This document shows positions 9,216-18,261 of a stretch of DNA of 64,000 bases, piece by piece. The notes under the pieces were generated by a model. It ran no database searches, was not told the origin of the DNA, and worked only from the letters and a program-made list of their open reading frames with translations. The stretch comes from Bin80 sp026709335 (lineage in GTDB: Bacteria > Bacteroidota > Rhodothermia > Rhodothermales > Bin80). The position numbers and the translations under genes are program-made. Positions within the stretch are counted from its first letter, which is position 1, and every line of letters begins with the position of its first letter. Where the stretch lies: assembly GCA_965200825.1 (NCBI GenBank), contig OZ241385.1, positions 1,240,001 through 1,304,000 on the forward strand, in the 5' to 3' direction.

Positions 9216-11197
9216 GCACCCAGAATTGCATCTCGTGCTACCTCTGCTACATGCTCCGCAGTAAAACCAAACTGTTCAAATAGCACATTGCCTGGCGCAG
9301 ATGCTCCGAACCTGTCAAGGCATACCATGTGGCTGGCATACCGATCCCATCCAAGTGATACGGCAGCCTCCACAGCGACTCGAACGGAAACCGACTTTGG
9401 CAGGATTTTTTCTCTATACGATTTAGATTGTGCAGCAAATAATTCCCAAGACGGCATGCTGACTACACGAGTGGGAATTCCCTCAGCCTCCAGAATTGGC
9501 GCAGCAGCGGTCGCATACTGCAATTCACTCCCCGTTCCAATAAAAATGACTTGTGGTTCCGAAGCACTCTCTTTTGTCACGACATATGCACCATAGGCAA
9601 CTTGATCCATATTATCGGTAATCGAGGGAACCCCCTGCCGTGTCAGAATCAGAGCACTTGGACCATCCTTTCTCCGAATTGCCTCACGCCAAACATACCT
9701 AGTTTCATTTGCATCAGCAGGCCTAAAAACAACCAGATTGGGAATCGCACGGAGTGACATAATTTGCTCTATGCCCTGATGTGTGGGACCATCTTCACCA
9801 GTTCCAATGGAATCGTGCGTGAAGATATAGATGACAGGTATTCCCATCAATGCGCTCAGGCGGATTGACGGTCGCATATAATCACTGAACACCAGGAATG
9901 TCGCACAATAGGGCCGTAATCCTCCATGCAATGCGAGACCATTACTAATTGCCGCCATTGCGTGTTCACGAACACCATAGTACAGATATGTACCAGATTT
10001 TTGCTGACATGTGAACACGTTTTGTACTTTCCCCTTCGTTTTATTAGACCCCGTCAAATCGGCTGATCCACCAATCAGGCCAGGTACTTTATCGAGAAGC
10101 AGGTTTAATGCCTGTCCGCTAGCCGCTCTGGTGGCCATCGCACTATCGACACTGAGTTCACTCAATGCTTCAGACCAACCAGCGGGTAACGTTTTCTCCC
10201 GGATAGCTTCCAATTCCGCAAGCTCTGCGGGATATAATTTCTGATACAAAGATCTTCGGGATACCCATTCTTTCTGATGCTCCATGCCAGATGAGATATT
10301 GTCCATAGCAGTTCTTACTTCCGGAGGGACAAAAAATTGGCTGTCTGTCTTCCAGCCCTGTGACTGCTTTGTGAGCGTAACCTCTTCTTGTCCAAGGGGA
10401 GCCCCATGTGAAGCGGCGGTACCAGCTTTATTTGGACTTCCAAACCCAATGGTTGTGCGAACACAAATCAATGAAGGATGATCTTGGCATTCCTTGGCCT
10501 CCCAGAGAGCATTACGGATTGCCTCCAGATCTGTGCCATCCACACTGGGAATTACCTGCCAGTTATATGCGGCGAATCGGCCCTGAATATTCTCGGAAGA
10601 ACACAAAGCCAGGTCACCATCTATTGTGATCTGGTTGTCATCCCATAGATAAATCAATTTTCCCAAACCCAAGTGGCCTGCCAGCGAAGCGGCCTCATGT
10701 GAAATCCCTTCCATCAGGTCACCGTCCGAGACAATCCCATAGGTGTAATGATCTATGATAGTTGCCTCTTCACGATTGAAGCGTGCAGAAAGGTGTGCCT
10801 CTGCAATTGCCATGCCTACACCATTTCCAAAGCCTTGCCCAAGTGGACCCGTTGTCGTCTCGACACCAGGTGTTGAGCCATATTCCGGATGCCCTGGCGT
10901 CTTGCTTCCCCATTGACGAAATTTCTTGATCTCGTCTAGCGGAAGGTCATAACCTGTCAAATGCAATAACGCATACAGAAGCATGGACCCATGCCCGGCA
11001 GAAAGAACAAAGCGATCCCGATTAAACCAGTTTGGATCAGATGGATTATGACGCATGAACTCAGTCCAAAGAACATAAGCCATCGGAGCTGCACCCATAG
11101 GCATGCCTGGATGCCCACTTCGAGCACATTCAACAGCATCCACCGCTAACATCCGTATTGTATCAATACAGAGTCGTTCAAGGTCTTTGGTAATCAT
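9212..11197 (-). CDS. tkt: Transketolase
   Basis: A 661-residue thiamine-diphosphate enzyme of the non-oxidative pentose phosphate pathway, moving two-carbon ketol units between sugar phosphates. The N-terminal part has SGHPGMPMGAAP and the TPP-binding segment SDGDLMEG; further on are the conserved His regions (PLGQGFGNGVGMA, GTAASHGAPLG). The pyrimidine-binding domain has YYGVREHAMAAISNG, and the C-terminal domain follows. Full length, no lesions. It begins 3 bp after the VKOR-DsbA gene and ends overlapping a small exported protein, so the three form one minus-strand operon. In this pathway it supplies erythrose 4-phosphate, a precursor of aromatic amino acids, whose tryptophan branch is encoded divergently next door. 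Confidence 0.97.
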   Translation of the reverse strand: MITKDLERLCIDTIRMLAVDAVECARSGHPGMPMGAAPMAYVLWTEFMRHNPSDPNWFNRDRFVLSAGHGSMLLYALLHLTGYDLPLDEIKKFRQWGSKTPGHPEYGSTPGVETTTGPLGQGFGNGVGMAIAEAHLSARFNREEATIIDHYTYGIVSDGDLMEGISHEAASLAGHLGLGKLIYLWDDNQITIDGDLALCSSENIQGRFAAYNWQVIPSVDGTDLEAIRNALWEAKECQDHPSLICVRTTIGFGSPNKAGTAASHGAPLGQEEVTLTKQSQGWKTDSQFFVPPEVRTAMDNISSGMEHQKEWVSRRSLYQKLYPAELAELEAIREKTLPAGWSEALSELSVDSAMATRAASGQALNLLLDKVPGLIGGSADLTGSNKTKGKVQNVFTCQQKSGTYLYYGVREHAMAAISNGLALHGGLRPYCATFLVFSDYMRPSIRLSALMGIPVIYIFTHDSIGTGEDGPTHQGIEQIMSLRAIPNLVVFRPADANETRYVWREAIRRKDGPSALILTRQGVPSITDNMDQVAYGAYVVTKESASEPQVIFIGTGSELQYATAAAPILEAEGIPTRVVSMPSWELFAAQSKSYREKILPKSVSVRVAVEAAVSLGWDRYASHMVCLDRFGASAPGNVLFEQFGFTAEHVAEVARDAILGA

Positions 11198-11200
11198 TAA

Positions 11201-12379
11201 CTATAGTTCGAGTTTGGCCTGCTCAACAAAATGAGTAAGACAAGCTAGGTTACGACTTGAACTACTCACTCGCCTGCTATTGACAATGATTGCAGGAACC
11301 CCTGTAAACCCCATACCATCAAAAAATCCACGTGTTTGGACGGTCATCGAGGAGTATTTACGCTCTGCCAGTGCTCTACGAAAATCTGCTCCATCCAATC
11401 CAAGATCCTCTGCAAATTCGGAAAGACGCTCCACGGACAAACCTGTGGTCGGAGACTGGTGTTCAAAGAGTAAATCTATCATTTCCTCAAAGACACCATT
11501 CTCATTCGCATAGTAGAGAGATGCAATCTCCTCCAGAGAATAGGTTGGACCTCCGACGATAGGCACCGGTTTGATGACAACTTTGACCGAGTCGGGGTAC
11601 TTGGCAGCAAGAGCTTTTATAGTCGGATGTACCGCCTTGCAATGATTGCAATTTGGATCCAGGAATTCCATAATCAAAATCGGGGCATCCGGTGATCCAA
11701 TCACGGGATCATAGTCCATAACAATTTGCTCTAGATTGTCATAGGCAGGATATTCAAAATCATAGGTGCAGGTGGACAGATCAATATCCGCATGACTGAC
11801 CGCAATCGGTTCTATCGCTTCTCGATCACCTGATAAATTGTAATAATCAAGCCCGAGAAGAATCAGGAGAACTACAGCTGTACCTGCGTGGAAATATTTT
11901 TCACTTGTCGGCGCGGGCCGGAGCTGACGAAAGGCATTTTTTTTGAATAAACCATAAAATGTGACTACCGCAATCAATGTGGCAATTGAAAACGAGTAGA
12001 GACACAACTGACACCATCCCTCTATAGCAGTGGCCTGCAGGACTGTTAAAAATAAAGAGTAAATCCAGCCCAGCCCAACTATAACAGCTCTGCCTCGGAT
12101 GAGTCTGTTGCCCCATCCCCCAATATTTCGTGCAATTAATAGGCTCCCCAAACCAATTGTGACGTAAAACACGAATCCCCACCATGCACTGGGAATTCCA
12201 AATGGAGCAGGATCACTGGCAATGACACCGATACAGTTTGATCCGACTCCACAAAGTGGATCCCCGTCGCCACCGCCACCATCGTACCAGAGCGCAATGT
12301 GAAGGGTCAAGCCGATACCGGCCAGAGCCAGAACATAAAGAAGACGTTCAAGAGTCTTGCGATACACGAATAAAGACAT
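11201..12379 (-). CDS. VKOR-DsbA fusion: vitamin K epoxide reductase family membrane protein with thioredoxin-like domain
   Basis: A 392-residue two-domain protein. The N-terminal half has about four to five membrane segments with VKOR-type cysteines (PLCGVGSNC early and the WCQLCLYS redox pair near residue 125). The C-terminal half, from about residue 215, is a DsbA-like thioredoxin fold with active site NCNHC, preceded by LIMEFLDP, and the cis-proline loop TGVPAI near residue 368. By family knowledge, such fusions oxidise cysteines in periplasmic proteins and pass the electrons to quinone, replacing DsbB plus DsbA. It is the first gene of an operon with transketolase and is transcribed away from the trp cluster. 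Complete; confidence in the fold is high, in the physiological partner low. Confidence 0.9.
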   Translation of the reverse strand: MSLFVYRKTLERLLYVLALAGIGLTLHIALWYDGGGGDGDPLCGVGSNCIGVIASDPAPFGIPSAWWGFVFYVTIGLGSLLIARNIGGWGNRLIRGRAVIVGLGWIYSLFLTVLQATAIEGWCQLCLYSFSIATLIAVVTFYGLFKKNAFRQLRPAPTSEKYFHAGTAVVLLILLGLDYYNLSGDREAIEPIAVSHADIDLSTCTYDFEYPAYDNLEQIVMDYDPVIGSPDAPILIMEFLDPNCNHCKAVHPTIKALAAKYPDSVKVVIKPVPIVGGPTYSLEEIASLYYANENGVFEEMIDLLFEHQSPTTGLSVERLSEFAEDLGLDGADFRRALAERKYSSMTVQTRGFFDGMGFTGVPAIIVNSRRVSSSSRNLACLTHFVEQAKLEL

Positions 12380-12407
12380 AGATTCTATGTTAAGTTGCTG
12401 TAAATTT

Positions 12408-12545
12408 ATGAATTCTAATTATTACGATACATCAAACTGGTGGACAAGATTCAGGAATTTAAATTTATGGTATGATATGGCATTGAATTATTCGATCGTG
12501 CGTATAAGTGGATATGACGAACCACGAATTTCAATCAACTGTTAG
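12408..12545 (+). promoter_or_regulatory. Upstream reading frame with tandem Trp codons, possible trp leader peptide
   Basis: A 45-codon frame starts at ATG 12408, lies just upstream of trpE and overlaps its start by about 30 bp. It contains two adjacent TGG codons (12438-12443, residues 11-12) and a third Trp at residue 20, within SNYYDTSNWWTRF and LNLWYDM. Tandem Trp codons before a trp operon are typical of leader peptides that sense charged tRNA-Trp. However, I see no GC-rich terminator/antiterminator hairpin and no T run between it and trpE, so any control would have to work by translational coupling. There is no clear Shine-Dalgarno. A TATGAT sequence inside the frame could itself be a -10 box, in which case the frame would not be transcribed whole. 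Confidence 0.35.
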
Positions 12546-14007
12546 AGAGCAACGCTCAACGGGAACTGAGCGTTTCATCGTTCCGGTAAATCACCGCCTG
12601 AGTGCCGACCTTCTAACCCCTGTAAGTGCACTTTTGGCGCTTCGACAAAATAGTAGCCGCGCATTTTTACTCGAAAGTGTAGAAGGCGGTGAAAATATGG
12701 CTCGATATTCATTTCTGGGCCGCAACCCCTATCGAATTGTACGAACTGCAGGAAATGTTATCACTGTCGAACACGTTCCAACAGGAGAAATTACCCGAAC
12801 TCCCGAAACTGACATTTTTGAGGTACTTCAACGCTTCATGGATGAGTTTGTGGAGGTGAAACTGCCTGAACTGCCTCGGTTCCACTGCGGAGCAGTGGGA
12901 TACATGAGTTATGACAGCGTGCGCCTTATTGAACATTTACCCAATCCTCCAATAGATGATCTTCATCTTCCAGATGCAATCTGGGGATTTTACGATACTC
13001 TCGCTGCCTTTGATCGACTAAAACACCAAATTGTGCTCATCGCGAATGTATTTGTTACTCCTGATTTGAATCTCAACGATGCCTATGCTCAGGCAGTGCA
13101 ACGGCTTAAAGATTTGGAACGTGATCTGCGATCGCCATTTGATAGTCCCGAACCTGTAAAACTCGGATCTGAAAATTTCACATCAAATTTTGAACGTGAC
13201 GATTTTGAAGCGGTAGTTGCCGAGGCAAAGCAACGAATTTATGAAGGAGATATCTTCCAGGTTGTGCTTTCTCAGCGATTTTCTCTTCCATTTGCAGGGG
13301 ATCCGTTTAATCTGTACAGAGCTTTACGCCAAATCAATCCTTCTCCCTATCTGTTTTATCTTGATTTGGAGGAGGTTTCCCTCATTGGCAGTTCCCCGGA
13401 AGTTCTTGTGCGTGTCGAAGATAAACGTGCGGAACTACTGCCTATTGCTGGAACACGGCCTCGTGGCAAAACCGCAGAGGAAGACGAGTTCCTTGCCCAA
13501 GACTTACTCTCTGATTCCAAAGAACGCGCTGAACACCTGATGCTGGTCGATCTTGGCCGAAATGACCTGGGACGAATCAGTAAACTGGGAAGTGTTACTG
13601 TTGATCGATATGCCTATATCGAACGCTATTCTCATGTGATGCATATTGTGAGTGCCGTTTCTGGAAAACTCAAAGATGATATGACTGCCATGGATGTCCT
13701 GAGAGCATGTTTTCCGGCAGGTACTGTTAGTGGAGCCCCCAAGATTCGTGCTATGGAAATCATTGACGAACTTGAACCGACTCGTCGAGGCATCTATGCA
13801 GGGACCGTGGGATATGTTGATTTTTCGGGCAATTTGGATATGTGTATTGCCATTCGAACGATGGTCGTTCAAGGTGATCACATCTTTATTCAGGCCGGTG
13901 CAGGGATCGTTGCAGATAGCATTCCTTCACTCGAATATGAAGAAACTAAAAACAAAGCTCGAGCACTTAGGCAGGCCCTTCTCACTGCTGCGCAAGGACT
14001 CCTTTAG
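12514..14007 (+). CDS. trpE: Anthranilate synthase component I
   Basis: About 497 residues. TrpE converts chorismate and ammonia to anthranilate, taking ammonia from TrpG. The N-terminal region carries the feedback-site type segment AFLLESVEGGENMARYSFLGRNP. The chorismate-binding domain contains GDIFQVVLSQRF, PIAGTRPRGKT, LMLVDLGRNDLGRIS, CFPAGTVSGAPKIRAMEII and IQAGAGIVADS, all typical. ATG 12514 is preferred; an in-frame GTG lies six bases upstream. The gene heads the plus-strand tryptophan cluster and is divergent from VKOR-DsbA, with 134 bp between them. Its partner trpG lies about 2.7 kb downstream, after three unknown genes and trpS. Confidence 0.97.
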   Translation: MTNHEFQSTVREQRSTGTERFIVPVNHRLSADLLTPVSALLALRQNSSRAFLLESVEGGENMARYSFLGRNPYRIVRTAGNVITVEHVPTGEITRTPETDIFEVLQRFMDEFVEVKLPELPRFHCGAVGYMSYDSVRLIEHLPNPPIDDLHLPDAIWGFYDTLAAFDRLKHQIVLIANVFVTPDLNLNDAYAQAVQRLKDLERDLRSPFDSPEPVKLGSENFTSNFERDDFEAVVAEAKQRIYEGDIFQVVLSQRFSLPFAGDPFNLYRALRQINPSPYLFYLDLEEVSLIGSSPEVLVRVEDKRAELLPIAGTRPRGKTAEEDEFLAQDLLSDSKERAEHLMLVDLGRNDLGRISKLGSVTVDRYAYIERYSHVMHIVSAVSGKLKDDMTAMDVLRACFPAGTVSGAPKIRAMEIIDELEPTRRGIYAGTVGYVDFSGNLDMCIAIRTMVVQGDHIFIQAGAGIVADSIPSLEYEETKNKARALRQALLTAAQGLL

Positions 14008-14198
14008 TTACGAGGAATATACGCATGAGAACAAATGGAAAACATCAAAAACCCCGTCAAAACTCCAAGAACCCAGAAACAATGAACACGAGTTTGAACA
14101 TATCTCCAAAATCTTGCCCGCTCCACTTGAACTGGCACCTTCATCGGCTTTTACATTGCCAGCGTTTCGTACGAAGAAAATATTGATAGGGAGATGAA

Positions 14199-14384
14199 GT
14201 GGCACTGTCTCATAAGAAAAAACCAAACATGTCAGATCAAGACAAAGAGCCTATGATGATACCTAGGCACGCGAACAAACTTCCAACCTCCATCATTGAT
14301 GTAATGACTGAGGTTGATGAAGCATTGACCAAGTTTGAAAAAATGGACTTGATACGTTCAACCTATTCTAGTAATGACCAATAA
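14199..14384 (+). CDS. Small hypothetical protein between trpE and trpS
   Basis: A 61-residue frame starting at GTG 14199 with a good ribosome binding site (AGGGAG five bases upstream). N-terminus is basic, C-terminus acidic. Its C-terminal half shares a spaced pattern with the end of the next gene: N-x-LP-x2-I-x3-M-x3-D-x-AL-x2-FE (here KLPTSIIDVM...DEALTKFE). This suggests the two are related, or that this is a short version of the other. No family recognised. The 190 bp before it (14008-14198) contains only ambiguous short frames, one starting at ATG 14025 after a GAGG. Confidence 0.45.
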   Translation: MALSHKKKPNMSDQDKEPMMIPRHANKLPTSIIDVMTEVDEALTKFEKMDLIRSTYSSNDQ

Positions 14385-14534
14385 CCCAAGGCTACGAAGG
14401 ATATCATTTTCAGATATTCTTCGCGTTCACCGCTACCTGCGAACTCAATAACTGGCTATTATCCTGATACTTCTGTCATATTACCTGATCAATCGAGTAG
14501 AAAAAATCACAATTGGAGCGCATCACCAAATATC

Positions 14535-15098
14535 ATGAAACCACGTAAACCTATAAGGTCTAGAAAAACCCCTATGGACGATATACCTGACCTGTTTCCC
14601 AGCATATTTGCCTACGGTGCACTCGTACAATTCTGCCTGGAAAATATTCCGGAAGTAGCCAAAACTGGCTGGCATGACGAAACTGAGGTCATTAAAGCAC
14701 TTGACCAAGCTCCACTCCCTGTACAGGACGTAGCCAGTGCAATCTCAGAATATTTTGAAATCATGTTGGAAATCGATGAAGATAATCTCAGGCCCGGCGA
14801 AGATCCTCCTGATCTGAGTATCTATACACATCATACTCCAGAAGAATTGTATGGTAAGGTTGATACCAAGCACCTTTTGGCCACTGCTTTTCTCTTATAT
14901 CTAAAGCAGTATTCCCCCAAACTGGGGGAAGAAGTAATGCAGAAATGGAAGAACAATGAAGATATTGAGACGGAGTCCTCGCAAACTCTCACCCACATGA
15001 ACGACCTACCTGTCCATATTCAACATGGAATGGTCAGGGCTGATAATGCCTTACTCCGTTTTGAAGAATGGGCTAATTCTGGAAAATCTGAACCCTGA
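14535..15098 (+). CDS. Hypothetical acidic protein in the trp cluster
   Basis: A 187-residue acidic, probably helical soluble protein with no signal peptide or membrane segment. I do not recognise its family. Features seen: a hydrophobic LFPSIFAYGALVQFCL segment, acidic EIDEDNLRPGEDPPD, and a C-terminal stretch (NDLPVHIQHGMV...DNALLRFEEW) matching the end of the preceding 61-residue frame. It lies between trpE and trpS on the same strand. Gaps of 150 bp before and 65 bp after suggest a loose operon rather than tight coupling. Clean frame, plausible composition. Confidence 0.6.
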   Translation: MKPRKPIRSRKTPMDDIPDLFPSIFAYGALVQFCLENIPEVAKTGWHDETEVIKALDQAPLPVQDVASAISEYFEIMLEIDEDNLRPGEDPPDLSIYTHHTPEELYGKVDTKHLLATAFLLYLKQYSPKLGEEVMQKWKNNEDIETESSQTLTHMNDLPVHIQHGMVRADNALLRFEEWANSGKSEP

Positions 15099-15163
15099 TT
15101 ACCTGATCAGATTTTCTTCAATAATGTTCCACGCAAATAATTCCCTTGCTTTAAATTCAATTC

Positions 15164-15631
15164 ATGACGATTAAAGATCTTAAATCAATTTTTCTGAGAA
15201 AGGGCTGGGCAGGAAAAACACTCAGCCGTGAGGAAACTGCGCAGCGGTTGAATCCATTAATCGAAGCGCATGTAAAGTTAAAACATGCCTACGCCAACCT
15301 GTCTAATCACCTTGCATCAGATCGTGAACGGAATGATCTCGAATCCATTCTGAAGACTCTCCGGCTTGATATTGGTAAGCTCAAAGAACTTGTCTTCAGT
15401 TGTGGTGAAACAGCTTTCAATGGAATTTCTCTGGAGCCTGAATCATTCGAGCTCTCGGGGAATGCCCCCTATGCAGATTTGCTGGAGCGTGAAAATTCGG
15501 TCCGCACATTATTGGATGTCGAGCAACCTATCGAGCATCAAATTCGTACTGAAGCGGTCCTGACACGCCTACGAAAGAACAGTAATTCCAGACTTTCTTT
15601 CGCAAGATCGTGTGTACGGGCATACGCATAA
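15164..15631 (+). CDS. Hypothetical helical protein upstream of trpS
   Basis: A 155-residue protein rich in charged residues and likely alpha-helical (RLNPLIEAHVKLKHAYANLS, a coiled-coil-like segment). No signal peptide, no known motif. It begins at ATG 15164 and ends at 15631, 17 bp before the trpS start, so it is probably cotranscribed with trpS. Function unknown; conservation of its position in other genomes would be the best clue. Confidence 0.6.
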   Translation: MTIKDLKSIFLRKGWAGKTLSREETAQRLNPLIEAHVKLKHAYANLSNHLASDRERNDLESILKTLRLDIGKLKELVFSCGETAFNGISLEPESFELSGNAPYADLLERENSVRTLLDVEQPIEHQIRTEAVLTRLRKNSNSRLSFARSCVRAYA

Positions 15632-15647
15632 CTGCATCAACCTCCGT

Positions 15648-16664
15648 ATGACACACTACCCATTTACACCTGATGAAACGATCGTCGTTTCAGGAATTCA
15701 ATCTTCCGGGAAGCTACACTTGGGAAACTATTTCGGTGCAATTCGACAGCATATCGCCCTTCACCAGAATCATCCTTCGTACTATTTCATCGTGAATTAT
15801 CACGCGATGACATCCGTTCGCGATCCTATTGCCCTTAAAGCGCACACCCTTGACGCAGCGCTGACGTATCTTGCGCTCGGATTTGATCCCTCCAAAGGCG
15901 ATCTATTCGTGCAGAGTGATGTACCCCTACTGAATGAGCTTACATGGATATTCTTCTGTCTAACTCCGGTCTCACAGCTGGAGAAAGCAACTTCGTACAA
16001 GGATAAGGTTGCCCAGGGACTTTCATCAAACTGTGGTTTATTTAATTATCCAATCTTGCAGGCAGCCGACATTCTCATCTACGGAGGAACACTGGTTCCC
16101 GTGGGGGCTGATCAGAAGCAACACATTGAAATTGCACGAGATACCGCACAGCGCTTTAATCATGTCTGGTCTCCCGACCAACCTATGTTTCCACTTCCCG
16201 ATCCCTATATCGTGAAAAATGTGGCGATTGTCCCCGGGATTGATGGACGAAAAATGTCAAAAAGCTACGATAATACAATTGGAATATTTGACGAAGGCAA
16301 AGAACTCGATCGCCGCATCAAGCGTATCGTGACCGACTCAACGCCCCTTGAAGCCCCCAAAGATCCAGATACGGACAATGTATTTGCCTTGATTCGGCTT
16401 TTTGCCTCTGAGGAACAGCAATCTGAAATCAGAGAAGCATATCAGTGTGGAGGATACGGATATGGACACGCCAAGAAGGTGTTGACAGGATTAATTACCG
16501 AATATTTTGGAGATGCACGTGAAAGAAGAAGAGAACTGCTCAAGAATCCCGACTATATTCAGGATGTACTTCGCCAGGGCGGCATCAATGCACGGCAACG
16601 GGCAGAGGCTTGTATGGACAAGGTTCGAGAACTTACCGGTCTGATGACCACATACCAGTTTTGA
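15648..16664 (+). CDS. trpS: Tryptophanyl-tRNA synthetase
   Basis: About 338 residues, class I synthetase that charges tRNA-Trp. The HIGH-type signature is SGKLHLGNYFGA near the N-terminus and the KMSKS loop is RKMSKSYDNTIG near residue 200. The start ATG 15648 (MTHYPF) fits family length better than an upstream in-frame GTG at 15612, which would overlap the preceding gene. The stop overlaps the proposed TTG start of trpG. A trpS inside the biosynthetic cluster links charging and synthesis of tryptophan transcriptionally. Confidence 0.96.
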   Translation: MTHYPFTPDETIVVSGIQSSGKLHLGNYFGAIRQHIALHQNHPSYYFIVNYHAMTSVRDPIALKAHTLDAALTYLALGFDPSKGDLFVQSDVPLLNELTWIFFCLTPVSQLEKATSYKDKVAQGLSSNCGLFNYPILQAADILIYGGTLVPVGADQKQHIEIARDTAQRFNHVWSPDQPMFPLPDPYIVKNVAIVPGIDGRKMSKSYDNTIGIFDEGKELDRRIKRIVTDSTPLEAPKDPDTDNVFALIRLFASEEQQSEIREAYQCGGYGYGHAKKVLTGLITEYFGDARERRRELLKNPDYIQDVLRQGGINARQRAEACMDKVRELTGLMTTYQF

Positions 16665-17239
16665 TCTTAGTTATAGATAATTACGATTCCTTCACCTATA
16701 ACTTGGTGCAGCTGCTCGGCTGTACCACGAATGATATTCGTGTGGAGCGTAATGACGCGGTGACTCCTTCAGAGATCAATGCAATGAAGCCGGATGGAAT
16801 TGTAATATCTCCGGGGCCAGGTCGCCCAGCCGATGCGGGAATATGTAACGATGTAGTGGCCAAACTTGGTGCTAAATTTCCAATTCTGGGAATTTGCCTG
16901 GGACATCAGATTATCGGAGAGGTTCATGGAGCGATCGTCACCTATGCTCCATCCCTTATGCATGGGAAAACCAGCATGATTCGCCACACCGGAAACGCCC
17001 TGTTTACCGATATACCTGACATATTTGAAGCTACACGATACCACTCACTGGTACTGGATCCCGAATCAATTCCTGATTGCCTTGAGGTGACTGCTTCAAC
17101 ACACGATGGCATAGTCATGGGAGTTCGGCATCTCCATCAGCCTGTTGAAGGAGTACAATTTCACCCTGAAAGCATTAGAACGCATGATGGCCATACCCTG
17201 CTTAATAATTGGCTCAAGAATATTGGACTGAGATCATGA
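16661..17239 (+). CDS. trpG: Anthranilate synthase component II (glutamine amidotransferase)
   Basis: About 192 residues, class I glutamine amidotransferase providing ammonia to TrpE. Visible are the N-terminal IDNYDSFTYNLVQ, oxyanion region SPGPGRP, nucleophile Cys in GICLGHQ, and the catalytic His-Glu in VQFHPES near the C-terminus. No ATG fits the conserved N-terminus, so a TTG at 16661 (overlapping the trpS TGA as TTGA) is the most likely start; another in-frame TTG at 16610 would add 17 unconserved residues. The stop overlaps the trpD ATG by ATGA. Confidence 0.93.
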   Translation: MILVIDNYDSFTYNLVQLLGCTTNDIRVERNDAVTPSEINAMKPDGIVISPGPGRPADAGICNDVVAKLGAKFPILGICLGHQIIGEVHGAIVTYAPSLMHGKTSMIRHTGNALFTDIPDIFEATRYHSLVLDPESIPDCLEVTASTHDGIVMGVRHLHQPVEGVQFHPESIRTHDGHTLLNNWLKNIGLRS

Positions 17240-18261
17240 CAGAGTACTTGCAGATCCTCTCTCGTGGCGAATTTCTTTCGGGGAAACAAGCGACTGATGC
17301 AATGCATCAGATCATGCAAGGAGATGCTGATCCTGTTCAAATCTCCGGCCTGCTGATGGCCATGAGAGCCCGTGGAGAATCCATTGAAGAGCTCACCGCC
17401 TTTGTGCAGGTGATGCGAACTTATTTTATCCCGGTAAACTGTCCTGATCCACATGCGATTGATGTATGTGGGACAGGCGGAGATGGTAGCCATACATTTA
17501 ATATTTCTACCGCAGCAGCACTTGTCTGCGCGGGTGCTGGTGTCACTGTTGCAAAACATGGCAATCGAAGTGTATCATCCAAATCTGGTAGTGCTGATGT
17601 GCTTGAAGCATTGGGAGTTAATGTTGATCTCAATGCGAATAAGATTGCTTTATGCATCGAAAAAACTGGGATTGGATTTATCTTTGCTCGGCACTTTCAC
17701 CCCGCTATGCGTCATGTGATGCCGGTTAGAACCGTACTTCGCTCACGTACGGCCTTTAATATTTTAGGACCACTATGCAACCCTGCAGGTGTTCGGCGCC
17801 AGGTCATTGGAGCTTTTAATCTGGAAACAGCACAAACCATTGCTGCAATCATGCATCAATTGGGAGCTGAACATATCCTTACCCTTCATTCCAGAGATGG
17901 CCTTGACGAAGCTTCTATTTCTGCACCCACAGCGGTGATTGAATACCGTAAGGGAGAGGATGCTCCAACCACTTTTCATATTGAACCCGAAAATTACGGC
18001 CTGACACAAGCAGATCTCTCGGCTCTTGTGGGTGGGAATGCCAAACAAAATGCCTCCATGATCCGAGCAGTTCTGGATGGACATACAGGCCCCTGTCGAG
18101 ACGTTGTTATTCTGAATAGTGCGCTGGGGCTCTGGGTATCCGGACGATATGAAAGTATTGAAGACTGCATTAAGGCTGCACAGATAAGTATTGATTCCGG
18201 GGCTGCGCGAGAACGTCTACGGATACTGTGTGAATTCAGCAATACACATGACGGTTCTTGA
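17236..18261 (+). CDS. trpD: Anthranilate phosphoribosyltransferase
   Basis: A 341-residue enzyme that transfers phosphoribose from PRPP to anthranilate. It shows the glycine-rich PRPP loop DVCGTGGDGSHTFNIST, the KHGNRSVSSKSGSADVLEALG segment, and RTAFNILGPLCNPAG. ATG 17236 overlaps the trpG stop (ATGA); an upstream in-frame start at 17209 is not needed. It overlaps trpC by 14 bp, giving tight translational coupling. Confidence 0.96.
   Translation: MTEYLQILSRGEFLSGKQATDAMHQIMQGDADPVQISGLLMAMRARGESIEELTAFVQVMRTYFIPVNCPDPHAIDVCGTGGDGSHTFNISTAAALVCAGAGVTVAKHGNRSVSSKSGSADVLEALGVNVDLNANKIALCIEKTGIGFIFARHFHPAMRHVMPVRTVLRSRTAFNILGPLCNPAGVRRQVIGAFNLETAQTIAAIMHQLGAEHILTLHSRDGLDEASISAPTAVIEYRKGEDAPTTFHIEPENYGLTQADLSALVGGNAKQNASMIRAVLDGHTGPCRDVVILNSALGLWVSGRYESIEDCIKAAQISIDSGAARERLRILCEFSNTHDGS

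Noticed and set aside
12380..12513. Classic trp attenuator upstream of trpE
   Set aside because: Tandem Trp codons are present, but no GC-rich terminator/antiterminator pair followed by T residues can be drawn. Only a possible leader frame is reported.
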